NCBI GenBank assembly: GCA_934479825.1
Contig: CAKSOW010000002.1
Coordinates: 1 to 64,000 of the forward strand
Direction: 5' to 3'
DNA length: 64,000 bases
Source of the DNA: an uncultured Eubacteriales bacterium
Lineage (GTDB): Bacteria; Bacillota; Clostridia; Oscillospirales; CAG-382
The position numbers and the translations under genes are program-made. Of this stretch, positions 24,933 through 34,150 are shown piece by piece. Each line of letters starts with the position of its first letter. Positions within the stretch are counted from its first letter, which is position 1. A model generated the notes under the pieces. The model ran no database searches. It was not told where the DNA came from and saw nothing but the letters and a program-made list of their open reading frames with translations.

Positions 24933-26609
24933 ATGAAAAACCCCGGCCATTCCACTGCCAAGCCAAAGCAAAAATCCTTTGCGGCCAATGTTCTTCTCAT
25001 TCTCTCGGCACAGGTTGCCGTAAAAGTTCTCGGCATGCTCTACCGCATGGTGATCACCAATATCGACGGTTTCGGCGACGCCGGAAACGGTTTTTATTCC
25101 GCCGGCTACCAGGTATACATTCTTTTACTCGCCATTTCCTCAGTCGGTATTCCGAACGCCATTGCCAAGTTGATTTCCGAAAAAGCCGCCGTTTCCGATT
25201 ACACGGCTGTCAATAAAATCTTCCGGACAGCTTTATGCATTTTTGCCGGGATCGGCGCGGTATTATCGATCGGACTTTTACTCTTTGCCGACCCGATTGC
25301 GCACTATGTTCTTCATTTGGACGGCGCAAGCTACACATTAGCCGCATTGGCTCCCTCCATTTTTTTCGTGTGCATATCCAGTGTGTTCCGCGGCTACTTT
25401 TCGGGCACCAATCAGATGAAAGTCATGAGTGCCTCGCAGGTCGTTGAACAGATTTTTAAATCAACGCTTACCATTGTTTTTGTTTTGGCCGCCGTGGGAC
25501 TTGCCCCCGAGATCATGTCCGCCTACGCCAACTCCGCCACCACGGCGGCAACCGTATGTGGAGCGCTGTATCTGGCTTTTGCATACTTGCGCAGACGAAA
25601 CGCTTTTCCCATAAAGGAAAAGGCCAAAATCGCAACAGGTTTTCTTCCGACCGCCAAAAAGATCTTAGCGCTTGCCGTGCCGATTTCCCTCTGCTCGGTG
25701 ATTTCGGCGGTCAACCGTATGGTGGATACGGCCACCATTACGCGCGGCATTGAAAAGGCTTTTGCAGGCGGCATTCCGGCGCACGGAAATGCGGAGGCTA
25801 TTGTCAATCCGACGCTCACGCAATTGAATGCGGAGGCCGTGCGGCTTGCCGGCATGCTGTCCAAAAGCGACACGCTCATCAATTTACCGATTGCGCTCAA
25901 TGTGGCCTTTGCGACGGTTCTTGTACCAAGCATTGCCAAATGTCTTGTTTCGGGAGAAACCAAAAAAGCCGCTGAATATATCCATTCGTCTTTTCTTACG
26001 TCTGTTGTATTGATTTTGCCGTGCGCGGCCGGCTACATTCTTTTGGGACAGCCGATCTACAAGCTTCTGTATCCCAATGCGCCGCTCGGATTTGAGCTTT
26101 TGCAGCTCAGTTCGATCAGCCTTATCTTCATGGCGCTCAATCAGACCATTACCGGTTCTCTGCAAGGCATGGGAAAAGTTCACATTCCGGCGCTTGCACT
26201 GCTTGTCGGCTGTATCGTGAAATTCACGGCCAACACGTTTTTGATCCGCATTCCGCAGATCAACATTTACGGCGCGACCATCGGTTCGATTCTTTGCCAA
26301 TCGACCGTCTTTGTCATTGAACTGACCTGCCTGTTAAGGAGCATTCATCGGCATCTTTCGGTGCGCGGCATCTTATTCAAGCCGCTCGGCGCTACGCTTT
26401 TGATGGGCGTTGTCACCTATTTCAGCTATAAAGGCATTTACGCCGCCGTGCATTCCAATCTGATCGCCATTTTCGTCTCTGTCGTGCTTTCTGCCGCTGT
26501 CTATGGCGTCATGCTGCTTGTGCTCGGTGTGTACACCCCCGACCAGCTTGCAAAGCTTCCGGTGGCCGGAAAGGTGTTTAGAAAGCTCTATGCGGCAAAG
26601 AAAAAATAA
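24933..26609 (+). CDS. Polysaccharide flippase, SpoVB/MurJ-like (MOP superfamily)
   Basis: About 558 residues with some 14 hydrophobic segments. The MOP-family N-terminal segment VAVKVLGMLYRMVITNIDG is followed by GNGFYSAGYQVYILLLAISSVG. The protein should move lipid-linked oligosaccharides or lipid II across the membrane. The first ATG (24921) touches the GGAG box, so the second (24933) is a better start. A terminator follows at 26676. Confidence 0.85.
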   Translation: MKNPGHSTAKPKQKSFAANVLLILSAQVAVKVLGMLYRMVITNIDGFGDAGNGFYSAGYQVYILLLAISSVGIPNAIAKLISEKAAVSDYTAVNKIFRTALCIFAGIGAVLSIGLLLFADPIAHYVLHLDGASYTLAALAPSIFFVCISSVFRGYFSGTNQMKVMSASQVVEQIFKSTLTIVFVLAAVGLAPEIMSAYANSATTAATVCGALYLAFAYLRRRNAFPIKEKAKIATGFLPTAKKILALAVPISLCSVISAVNRMVDTATITRGIEKAFAGGIPAHGNAEAIVNPTLTQLNAEAVRLAGMLSKSDTLINLPIALNVAFATVLVPSIAKCLVSGETKKAAEYIHSSFLTSVVLILPCAAGYILLGQPIYKLLYPNAPLGFELLQLSSISLIFMALNQTITGSLQGMGKVHIPALALLVGCIVKFTANTFLIRIPQINIYGATIGSILCQSTVFVIELTCLLRSIHRHLSVRGILFKPLGATLLMGVVTYFSYKGIYAAVHSNLIAIFVSVVLSAAVYGVMLLVLGVYTPDQLAKLPVAGKVFRKLYAAKKK

Positions 26610-26676
26610 CCGCGCACGGTAAGCTGATTTCAAGCTGTCCGTCCACCCCACGGCTTTCTTAAATACATGCTAAAAG

Positions 26677-26716
26677 AGAGCAGCCTGTCGTTCACTTACA
26701 ACAGGCCGCTCTTTTT
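26677..26716. terminator. Bidirectional terminator
   Basis: AGAGC-GCCTGT pairs with ACAGGC-GCTCT (one mismatch) and is followed by T6 on the plus strand. It separates the rightward flippase from the leftward acidic peptide gene. Confidence 0.8.
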
Positions 26717-26749
26717 TATTGTTTGGAAAAGCACTGCGAACCGGTGGAT

Positions 26750-26878
26750 TTACTCCGATTCTTCCTCATCGTCTCCGCACAAGTCATCGGAATCCCCAAA
26801 AGCATCGCTTCCCTCTAAAATATCTTCTTCGGGAAATACGGAAAATTCAACTTCCGGTGAATTATAATATCTTTTCAT
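26750..26878 (-). CDS. Small acidic protein, 42 residues
   Basis: The frame starts at ATG 3 bases after the stop of the large secreted protein, with GGGGGA about 7 bases before it. It starts MKRYYNSPEVEF and ends in a strongly acidic stretch (DDEEESE) with one Cys. Short proteins beginning MKRY-SP-E with acidic tails are a recurring type in gut Clostridia, often beside secreted proteins. There is no assigned function. Coupled translation with the surface protein is likely. Confidence 0.6.
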   Translation of the reverse strand: MKRYYNSPEVEFSVFPEEDILEGSDAFGDSDDLCGDDEEESE

Positions 26879-26881
26879 TTG

Positions 26882-29800
26882 TCATTCCCCCTGCGTTGCA
26901 GTAATTGTATCTTCTGCCGTATCAACAATTTCTTGATAAAGGTTCTTATCGGCCTCCGAAAGGTCTGTGTTTTCCAGAAGTTCGGCAGCCCTTTCTTTTA
27001 AACTCTTCGTGCAGCTTTCGCCATAGAAGCAAGTCCCGCCAATCTTCACATACGGCCGCGCGGTAAACGCGACGTTATAGCGATTGGCATAGGTTGTCCC
27101 ATTCTTTTTATAGGACTTGTCAAGACCTATCATGACAACGGTGAAATCAGCATCGCCATTTGCTTTTTCTTCGTAGATAATCTCAATGTCATTCGCTTTG
27201 CTGTAATTCACTGCGCCGGTATATTTGACGCCGTCAGCAGTTGTACCGGTGAAATTCTTGCCTTCGTTCTTGTATGTCGGTGCGTCCGTGCCAAATTCCA
27301 AGGCAACTCCGTTCAATTGGTCTGCACGTGCAATGATATACCCATATTCATCAGCCACGCCGCGCACAAATGCGCTGACAGTCGAACGGAAACGGATTCC
27401 GGCGCTAAAAGTGCTTGTTGCCGGACGAATGGAAGTTTGCATGGTGTTTACCGGTTTTGCGTCTACCCAAACAGCATAGACGGTCGTATCGCCGCCAAGG
27501 GTAATCGACGAGACCGTTTCCTTTGCCGTTGCATTCGGTTTTGTTGCCCAGCCTGCAAACACATAGCCCTCTACTTCCGGCTGTTCATCCGCAAGCAGAT
27601 AGCCTTTGCCAAGACCGCGGTCGGTGTCCGGGGCGACTTCATGTACAACCGTCGCGCCTGCCGGTGCATTGGTATCGTATGTAACGCTCGTGAAACCGTA
27701 ACGGTATGCGCGGATGCTGTCAATATAGATCTCCGCATTCCAGGTTGCGTCACGTCTCGGGTCAACCGCAAAGCCGTATATTTTACCACCCAGATAGGGG
27801 TCCTTGGAGTTGCTTTTTTCGGAAAGCATATTAAATGTCGCAGTGTGATATTTTCCGTCCGTGTAGCCGGTTAAAGTAGCACCGCCTATCTTGTTTTCAC
27901 CTTTATTGGCAATAAAGGGGTCGTTTGCACCCTCCTTTTTGGTGTAATACCAAAGGATATACTTGGTTTCTTGTATACCTATCGGCTGAGCGTTTACATA
28001 TTCCGGTTTCGCAGGATCATAATTCTTATCGTTTTTATAGGTATCAGGCACCTTTTGTGCATTTGAAATCTTGTACGTATAGGTAACGATCGGAAATTCT
28101 GTACCATCAAAAGCCTGTGCTTCTCCGACCGGCATACCGACGCGCGCGTCAACCGCCCAACATTTCTGGTTCTGACTATCGTTCCAACATTTGTACGAGA
28201 CAAGGCGCAGAACGCTTCTTATGCCATCCTGAATCTTTTCCCTGCTATTCATGCTCTGTATGTGGTTAAGGTTTTTATTTTCGCCGCCAAAAGCGTAGCC
28301 CATAGCGTTTTCATTGGTAGACTGAACAAACGGATAGAACGTCTGATGATCGAGGTCGGAATATTTGACTTCATCGCCGGTTTTATAAATTTGCTTTCCG
28401 TCGGTAGAAATCCAACGCATGAAAACCTCGCCATCACCGAACGTATAGCCAAGCGTTTCGGGAGTCGGGAACGTGTAGGTAAGGTCAGCCGCGTTCAGAT
28501 CCGCTGCACGAACGATCTGGATATCGTCACTGTTTTTCGCCGATTTGAACATAACAGCATTCTGCGGATAAGCATATAAAGCCACATCATCATAATAATA
28601 CGTAGTTTCCGTGCCATCCGCTTTCATGTCCATTTGATAGCCAAATTTACTGATACCGATTTGCATATCCGTCAGCGAGGATGGCGTTACGGAAAGTTTA
28701 TTCCAACTCAACGCGGCAGGAGGATTATCTGTCAAAGAAATCGATCGACATGCCGAGGACGTGCGGTCTCCATCTATTTCGTTGGCAAAGCGGAAATAAA
28801 TATCGTTGAAAGCAGTCGGATTTTCAAGCATGTAGCGGTTATCCACACAATATGTTGCATTTAAAATGTAAATCGGTTCGACATACATAACAGAAAGACG
28901 GTGGGTGGAATTCTGTTTGGAATACACGCGTACTGCATGATTGGTTTCATCCGTCGGATCCGTTACTAATGTAATGCTGTCGGTTCCGTCATGACGGAAG
29001 GGAATCGAATCGGTTGAACTATACTTAGTAAACTTTGTAATGTTGCTATATACCGGGTTCACATAAGTAAGTTTCTGCAAATCATTCGATTCAAAATCGG
29101 TATAGAGGACAAGCTCCCCTTTTCCCTCGACAAGTCTCGGAAGATGAACAGCCGTAAAGCTTTTTCCGTACAAGTCTGCACACGATACCGTTTGACCGGG
29201 CTCATAGGTTGCGGCAGGGTTTGACTTATCAGCCCAAAAGTAAACGCCGTCGTTTTCCGGGAACGTGTATGTAGTCCCGCTTTCGTTCGGCTCGAACATT
29301 TCTGACTTGCCGTTGTCCGTCAGAACAAACGCATTGTCCGGGAAGAAATAAAGCCGGACATCGTCGATATAAACGCCGCCTTTTTCGTTTTCCGGAATAC
29401 GTGGAAAAATGATGAGGGAGGCAATGCTCTTCATGGCTTGCATTGCTTCGCCATTCGGGCCCGTATACTTCGGAATAAGACTGCTTTCGTTGATACCGAA
29501 TTTCAGCAAGCCGTCTTCCATTTTGCAAATACCGGGGTATCCGGTTTCCGCCCACACATTCACAGCCGATGATAGGCTAGTAGAGGTGGAAATCAAATCC
29601 GGTTTAAGTTTTTTGTCTGAGTTATAATGGAAGTCAGGATCCGTATACCAGCGCTGATATTCAAAATCAATCTTATCCGTGTCTCTTGCCTGCCGGTAAG
29701 CAAGATAATAGCGTCCTTCTTTCAGCGGCATATTGACATTAAGGCTATACGTCATATACTCCACCGCAGACGTCTCTGTATCTCTGCTTATTCTCAACGC

Positions 29801-30145
29801 CTTGTTATTCGTATCAGCCGGGTCTTGCACAACCGCTAATTTGTCTTTCCCACCGCAGGTTGTCGTATATGTTTTTGAAAAATAGGAGGGAATCGAATAA
29901 TCGACCGTGTCTTTGGTTGCGCCCTCGGAATCGAAATTCTGATAGAAAATCAGCTTTCCTCTTTCCGCATCGACAAGCGGAATATCGATTTGGGTTTCAT
30001 CTGCCAGAGTTTTTGCCGGGGGTTCGGGAATTGCTTCGGTCACTTCCGCCGCCGATTCGACGGTCTCGGGTTCAAAAGCTGTGGCTGTCATGCCGGAAGT
30101 GAACAATAACAGCGCTGATAATAGGATTGCCAGGTGTTTTTTCAT
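26882..30145 (-). CDS. Large secreted multidomain surface protein
   Basis: About 1087 residues from ATG 30145, which has GAGGAG 8 bases upstream; GTG 30154 is in frame but worse placed. After a signal peptide (MKKHLAILLSALLLF) there are three similar beta-rich regions (about 65-290, 345-550, 620-830) that resemble carbohydrate-binding jelly rolls. Short VFAGWATKP/TVYAVW repeats of InlB (Listeria-Bacteroides) type follow, near 855-905. The C-terminal domain (about 910-1075) is often seen in clostridial extracellular proteins. No catalytic residues are recognised and no LPXTG is present. A role in adhesion or glycan binding is a guess. Confidence 0.75.
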   Translation of the reverse strand: MKKHLAILLSALLLFTSGMTATAFEPETVESAAEVTEAIPEPPAKTLADETQIDIPLVDAERGKLIFYQNFDSEGATKDTVDYSIPSYFSKTYTTTCGGKDKLAVVQDPADTNNKALRISRDTETSAVEYMTYSLNVNMPLKEGRYYLAYRQARDTDKIDFEYQRWYTDPDFHYNSDKKLKPDLISTSTSLSSAVNVWAETGYPGICKMEDGLLKFGINESSLIPKYTGPNGEAMQAMKSIASLIIFPRIPENEKGGVYIDDVRLYFFPDNAFVLTDNGKSEMFEPNESGTTYTFPENDGVYFWADKSNPAATYEPGQTVSCADLYGKSFTAVHLPRLVEGKGELVLYTDFESNDLQKLTYVNPVYSNITKFTKYSSTDSIPFRHDGTDSITLVTDPTDETNHAVRVYSKQNSTHRLSVMYVEPIYILNATYCVDNRYMLENPTAFNDIYFRFANEIDGDRTSSACRSISLTDNPPAALSWNKLSVTPSSLTDMQIGISKFGYQMDMKADGTETTYYYDDVALYAYPQNAVMFKSAKNSDDIQIVRAADLNAADLTYTFPTPETLGYTFGDGEVFMRWISTDGKQIYKTGDEVKYSDLDHQTFYPFVQSTNENAMGYAFGGENKNLNHIQSMNSREKIQDGIRSVLRLVSYKCWNDSQNQKCWAVDARVGMPVGEAQAFDGTEFPIVTYTYKISNAQKVPDTYKNDKNYDPAKPEYVNAQPIGIQETKYILWYYTKKEGANDPFIANKGENKIGGATLTGYTDGKYHTATFNMLSEKSNSKDPYLGGKIYGFAVDPRRDATWNAEIYIDSIRAYRYGFTSVTYDTNAPAGATVVHEVAPDTDRGLGKGYLLADEQPEVEGYVFAGWATKPNATAKETVSSITLGGDTTVYAVWVDAKPVNTMQTSIRPATSTFSAGIRFRSTVSAFVRGVADEYGYIIARADQLNGVALEFGTDAPTYKNEGKNFTGTTADGVKYTGAVNYSKANDIEIIYEEKANGDADFTVVMIGLDKSYKKNGTTYANRYNVAFTARPYVKIGGTCFYGESCTKSLKERAAELLENTDLSEADKNLYQEIVDTAEDTITATQGE

Positions 30146-30189
30146 GTGTCTCACTCCTCTTAGTATTTATGCAAATTTTTGCACATTTC

Positions 30190-30228
30190 ATTATAGCATG
30201 ATATATATATATATATATATATATATCA
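30190..30228 (-). promoter_or_regulatory. Promoter with (AT)13 tract
   Basis: TATAAT at 30195-30190 is followed about 35 bases later by the RBS of the surface protein. The expected -35 region lies inside an uninterrupted (AT)13 tract (30201-30226). A TTGATA hexamer lies just beyond the tract (30229-30224), with 28 bases to the -10, which is too far for normal use. Confidence 0.6.
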
Positions 30229-30300
30229 AATGTGAATATTTGGTAAAATATACAAAAATGCGTTATTTTTCAGTTACTTTTTTCATATATATGCAAAAAA

Positions 30301-30385
30301 CGCGAGACGGTTTGGACATTTAAACCGCTTCGCGTTAAAATTATATTTTATTTTCGCGACTTTTCTATTGATATAATGAAAAGTC
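30301..30385 (-). repeat. Two-hairpin 3'-end element, copy 4 (degenerate)
   Basis: In the direction of the CAP/SLH gene that ends at 30419, a short hairpin GACTTTTC/GAAAAGTC (30385-30358) comes first. An AT-rich spacer and the palindrome CGCGAAGCGGTTT/AAACCGTCTCGCG (30334-30301) with T6 after it follow. The layout is the same as at 504, 668 and 903. Confidence 0.6.
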
Positions 30386-30418
30386 AATTTCCAGTTTCAC
30401 ATATTTCTTCTTTGCGCT

Positions 30419-32482
30419 TTATTTCAAAGCCCGGTACAGGAACGTCACGATCTGACCGCGGTCGCAAACCGCATCCGGCGAGAAAGTCGTTTCCGAGGTG
30501 CCCGAAGTGATGCCGTTTTCAACAGCCCATGCAACCGCTTCCGCATACGGTGCGTTTGCCGGGACATCGGTAAACAGGCATTCTCCGTCCGGTTCGGGAG
30601 AACCTGCGTATTGCCAGATATAAGTAACGGTCGCCGCTCTGGTACACGGCAGATCGCCCTCAAAGGACTCCCCGTCCACCATATCCATATCATAAGCCCA
30701 CAAAGCCGCATTATAGAAATAATCGGTGGAGCAGACATCGTTGAAGTGGTTGCCGGAGGAATTTTTCGGCGAACCGACAGCACGCCATAAGAACGTCAGG
30801 ATCTGCGCACGCGTGCAGATATCTGCCGGTGAAAAGGTCGTGAGAGACGTACCGGAGGTGATCTTTTTCTCCACCGCCCAAGCGACCGGTGCGGCATAAT
30901 AGGCATCAGCCGGAACATCGGCAAAGCCTTGGGTCTCATTCGTCAAGGTCTGACCGACCGTCAGAACGACCGGCGTTTTACAGTTGCGGAAAGAGGCCGT
31001 ATAGCTGTTTCCATTTTTGGTCAGGCTGTTTACGTCGATCGGCGCGTACGAGGCAGTGCCGTCGCTGTGGGTGAGGATCAGATAGGCCTTTTGCATTTCG
31101 TCCTCATTGGCAAAATCCATCGTGCCGGCGCTGGTTGTGACCGAGACGACGTTACTGCCTGTTGTGGCAAACATTTGCAGCATCTTATGTCTTGCATAGC
31201 CCACGCCCATGAACTGAAAACTGTCGTTCATGATATTGGCATAGTGACCCGGGCTGTTCATCCAGTTATCGACAGCCGACTGCGCTGTAATATAACCGCC
31301 CTCAGGGCAAGACTGGAGATTTTCACCGGCCGTCGTATACTTGAAACCGGCCGGGAACGCCGTAAAGCACTTTTCGCCGTTCGGGCGCGTATGCGAATAT
31401 GATTCAATCAATTCCTTTTCACGGATATTGCAGGTATCCTGCATGATCTTTGTGGTGGAATAGATCGTTTTTCCCTGTTTGAAACGCTCAACATTGGTAA
31501 AGCGGAGTATATCCCATTCATCGGCGGAAACGGAAATTTCGCTTGGTGTCTGACGGTACAGTTTATCCAGTTTTTCAGAAAAACGGAGCTCCTTGGTTTC
31601 GCCGTTCAGGGTAACGTTCACATAGCCGAGGATCTGACCGTCCTCATCGAAAGTAGCGATCTTTTTGGTAACGCCGTTCTGCCATTCGACAGCAGAACCG
31701 TTCGTTGCGGCGGCCTTTCCTGCTTCGATAAGCTGTTCTTTCGTGGTGCTGTTGCCGTATTTTTCGACCACGTCATGCATAGCCTTGCTCACTGCGCGCC
31801 AATCCTCATCCAACAGTTTCTTGTTTCCGGTATAGACTTCGGCGATAGAACGTCCGAAACGGCACATAAAGTATTCTCCGTTGCAGCGCACGCACAGTTC
31901 GACTGAAATATTGCCGGCGGATTCATCGGTCGCTTTTATCATCGTAGTGACCTTGGAATTGGCTTCATCGATGGTGATGTCGCTGTCCGTAACGGCATTT
32001 CTTGCGGCTGCGATGATATCCGCAAGCGTGGTATCGTTGGTAGCGGTGAAGTTCTGCATATAAGCGACGATCGCATCCGAAGCCATAGCCACGCGGTTCG
32101 CGTCGGAATAGCCCATTTCGGGTGCAAGTCTTACCTGCATGGTGAAAATCACGCTGTTCTTTTCGTTCATGACGATTTTTACGCGGACGGTCGCACGGCC
32201 CGGTTCGGTATTGGTTGCCGGGAATGAAACCGAAGGTTTGCCGACGCTGACCTGCATATCGGTTGCGGCGCTGGCCACTTTGAGAATGTCATCGGCGGTG
32301 GTGTGGTTGGTAATGGTCATGGCCTCGATAGCTGCCTTGACGTTTGCTTGTGCCTCGGCAAGAGCCGGGTTCTGCTTGGCCGCCGCATGAGCGGTCAAAA
32401 GCGCAACATCACCGTATAACGGTGTGCCGGCCGCTAAGATCATCAGTATTGCCGCAAGTAAACTTGCTAAGAACTTTTTCAT
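30419..32482 (-). CDS. CAP-domain surface protein with three SLH domains
   Basis: About 687 residues from ATG 32482 (AGGAG upstream). A signal peptide (MKKFLASLLAAILMILAAG) is followed by three related units of about 90 residues (TNHTTADDILKVA, TNDTTLADIIAAA, GNSTTKEQLIEAG). A CAP/SCP domain (about 345-470) carries SYSHTRPNGEKC, AGENLQ and SPGHYANIMND. Three S-layer homology domains (about 510-687: ADVPADAYYAAPVAWA, NDVCSTDYFYNAALWAY, TDVPANAPYAEAVAWA) bind the protein to cell-wall polymer. CAP proteins in Bacillota (YkwD type) are extracellular, with unclear activity. The N-terminal triple unit is not a domain I can name. Confidence 0.85.
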   Translation of the reverse strand: MKKFLASLLAAILMILAAGTPLYGDVALLTAHAAAKQNPALAEAQANVKAAIEAMTITNHTTADDILKVASAATDMQVSVGKPSVSFPATNTEPGRATVRVKIVMNEKNSVIFTMQVRLAPEMGYSDANRVAMASDAIVAYMQNFTATNDTTLADIIAAARNAVTDSDITIDEANSKVTTMIKATDESAGNISVELCVRCNGEYFMCRFGRSIAEVYTGNKKLLDEDWRAVSKAMHDVVEKYGNSTTKEQLIEAGKAAATNGSAVEWQNGVTKKIATFDEDGQILGYVNVTLNGETKELRFSEKLDKLYRQTPSEISVSADEWDILRFTNVERFKQGKTIYSTTKIMQDTCNIREKELIESYSHTRPNGEKCFTAFPAGFKYTTAGENLQSCPEGGYITAQSAVDNWMNSPGHYANIMNDSFQFMGVGYARHKMLQMFATTGSNVVSVTTSAGTMDFANEDEMQKAYLILTHSDGTASYAPIDVNSLTKNGNSYTASFRNCKTPVVLTVGQTLTNETQGFADVPADAYYAAPVAWAVEKKITSGTSLTTFSPADICTRAQILTFLWRAVGSPKNSSGNHFNDVCSTDYFYNAALWAYDMDMVDGESFEGDLPCTRAATVTYIWQYAGSPEPDGECLFTDVPANAPYAEAVAWAVENGITSGTSETTFSPDAVCDRGQIVTFLYRALK

Positions 32483-32542
32483 AGCGTTTCTCCTTATCAT
32501 TTAGTGAAGTTTTTATGCATCAAAGCATAAATCTACGATATT

Positions 32543-32571
32543 ATTTTAGAATCAAGTGCGGCATTTGACAA
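32543..32571 (-). promoter_or_regulatory. Promoter of the CAP/SLH gene
   Basis: TTGTCA (32571-32566), 17-base spacer, TAAAAT (32548-32543), about 60 bases before the start codon. Confidence 0.6.
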
Positions 32572-32614
32572 TAGCTTTGGCAGAACTTGCGGAAAATCGT
32601 CAGAATTTGCAGAA

Positions 32615-32845
32615 AAAGCACGGCGTTTCACCGTGCTTTGAGCGTGTCGCAAAACTGCGTTTTACGACACGGAAACAGATTCGTACGCTCGCGCCACATG
32701 CCAAAAAGCTCCGCTTTTCGACACTCGCGAATCTATCGGTGAAAAATCCGTGGCACATGTCCCCGGATTTTTCGAATTTTTATTAAAATCGGGCTTCGCC
32801 CAAAAAGTCCTATAGACTTTTGCAACAATCTGAAAGCACGGTATT
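32615..32845. other. Hairpin-rich gap between the CAP/SLH gene and the kinase
   Basis: No gene is seen. It holds a row of hairpins: AAAGCACGG/CCGTGCTTT (32616-32641), GTGTCG/CGACAC (32644-32669), AAAAATCCG/CGGATTTTT (32740-32771), AAAAGTC/GACTTTT (32801-32820), and AAAGCACAGTG/CCGTGCTTT at the kinase stop (about 32831-32857). The first and last are near-copies of each other. Confidence 0.6.
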
Positions 32846-34150
32846 TCACTGTGCTTTGAACGTTTTTAAATTGTCCGGATATTCATTTTTCAATGTTGCA
32901 AAGACATTGAAAATGCCGTCTTTATCATCGATTTTTAAAAAACCGCCATGCTTTTCCAGAATGGCCAGGACGCTTTTCAACCCCAGCCCCGAACCCTGCT
33001 TTTTGGTCGTTGCATACAGACCGTCCGCCTCCGGCAACAGCGAACCGGAATAATCGTTTTTGATATTCAGCGATATCTGGCTGTTCAACATGCGCATTTC
33101 CACCGAAATATAGCTTTTAGCCGCATCAAGGCTGTTTTCCAGCAAATTGGAAAGCATCACGCCGAACTCTGCCTCATCGCAGGCAAGCGATTCGGGAAGT
33201 CCCGCTCCGACAGAAAACGCAACGCCTTTGGCGCGCGCCTTGGCACGGTATTCCGCAAGCACGGCGTCCACAAGCCGGTTCTCGCACAGCCGCACATCAG
33301 ATACCTCTTTTAAATCCGCCATTTCGCGTTTTATCAGTTCTTTTGCTCCGGAAATATTGCCGCTTTCCAGATAACCGAGCAACGCCCTATCGCGGTGTCT
33401 TGCGTCGTGACGGAAAATGCGCTCGTCCTCACTGCGCCGTTTATAATATTCATACTGCTCTTTTTGGAGAGCTATCTGGTCTTTCATGCTCTGCGCCAGC
33501 TTCTCTCGCTGCATGGAATCATAGGCCGTTTTGAAGGTGTAGAAGATCAGCACATACACGACCGTCATCAGCGCATATATGGCAAACAGCACCGGATAAT
33601 TGCGCGTTAAACCGCGGAAGTCGCGGAAATAGTAGTTGACAAGGCAGATAAGCACCGTAAAGCATAACGGAATAAACGAGAAGATCCACCAATTGACTTC
33701 CAATTTTTCCATAATCAAGCGATGTATTTTTTTCAAGAACCGGTTGTACAGCACAAAATACAACACAAACAGCAATACCCGGAATCCAGTTAAAAACCAT
33801 GCGTTCCGAGCGGTATAATCGTTGACAAAGGCCGAAAAATTCGCGATGATATCATACACGTTGATCCACAGCCAGAAATTGAACACCGTTTGAGAGATCC
33901 GATCTTTGGTAATGGCAAGAATCAGAAGAAAATACGGAATTCCGATGGTAAACAAAATCACACTGCGTAAGACTAACATGCCGAACGTCAGCGCAATATA
34001 GGAGTTGACAGCTAAGCAAAACACCGTCACGCCGGCAAAATACGCATAAGCGCGTTTTGTCGGGACACGGTAATTCATCATGGAATAGCCGTCGAATACA
34101 CATACAAATAATAGGATAAAGAGTGAAAATACGCCTTGACCGGCATTCAT
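32846..34150 (-). CDS. Sensor histidine kinase, AgrC-like (GHKL)
   Basis: 434 residues. Six or seven membrane segments fill the first 210 residues. A short coiled region leads to the dimerisation helix with IFRHDARHRD (phospho-acceptor His) and a GHKL ATPase domain (N box NLLENSLDA, G box GSGLGLKS). This layout matches kinases that sense cyclic peptides, such as AgrC. It overlaps the response-regulator gene by 4 bases. No agrB or agrD lies in the window, so the signal is unknown. Confidence 0.88.
   Translation of the reverse strand: MNAGQGVFSLFILLFVCVFDGYSMMNYRVPTKRAYAYFAGVTVFCLAVNSYIALTFGMLVLRSVILFTIGIPYFLLILAITKDRISQTVFNFWLWINVYDIIANFSAFVNDYTARNAWFLTGFRVLLFVLYFVLYNRFLKKIHRLIMEKLEVNWWIFSFIPLCFTVLICLVNYYFRDFRGLTRNYPVLFAIYALMTVVYVLIFYTFKTAYDSMQREKLAQSMKDQIALQKEQYEYYKRRSEDERIFRHDARHRDRALLGYLESGNISGAKELIKREMADLKEVSDVRLCENRLVDAVLAEYRAKARAKGVAFSVGAGLPESLACDEAEFGVMLSNLLENSLDAAKSYISVEMRMLNSQISLNIKNDYSGSLLPEADGLYATTKKQGSGLGLKSVLAILEKHGGFLKIDDKDGIFNVFATLKNEYPDNLKTFKAQ

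Noticed and set aside
30199..30228. AT-repeat read as a CRISPR or transposon end
   Set aside because: It is a simple dinucleotide tract with no spacers or flanking repeats. A promoter context explains its position better.
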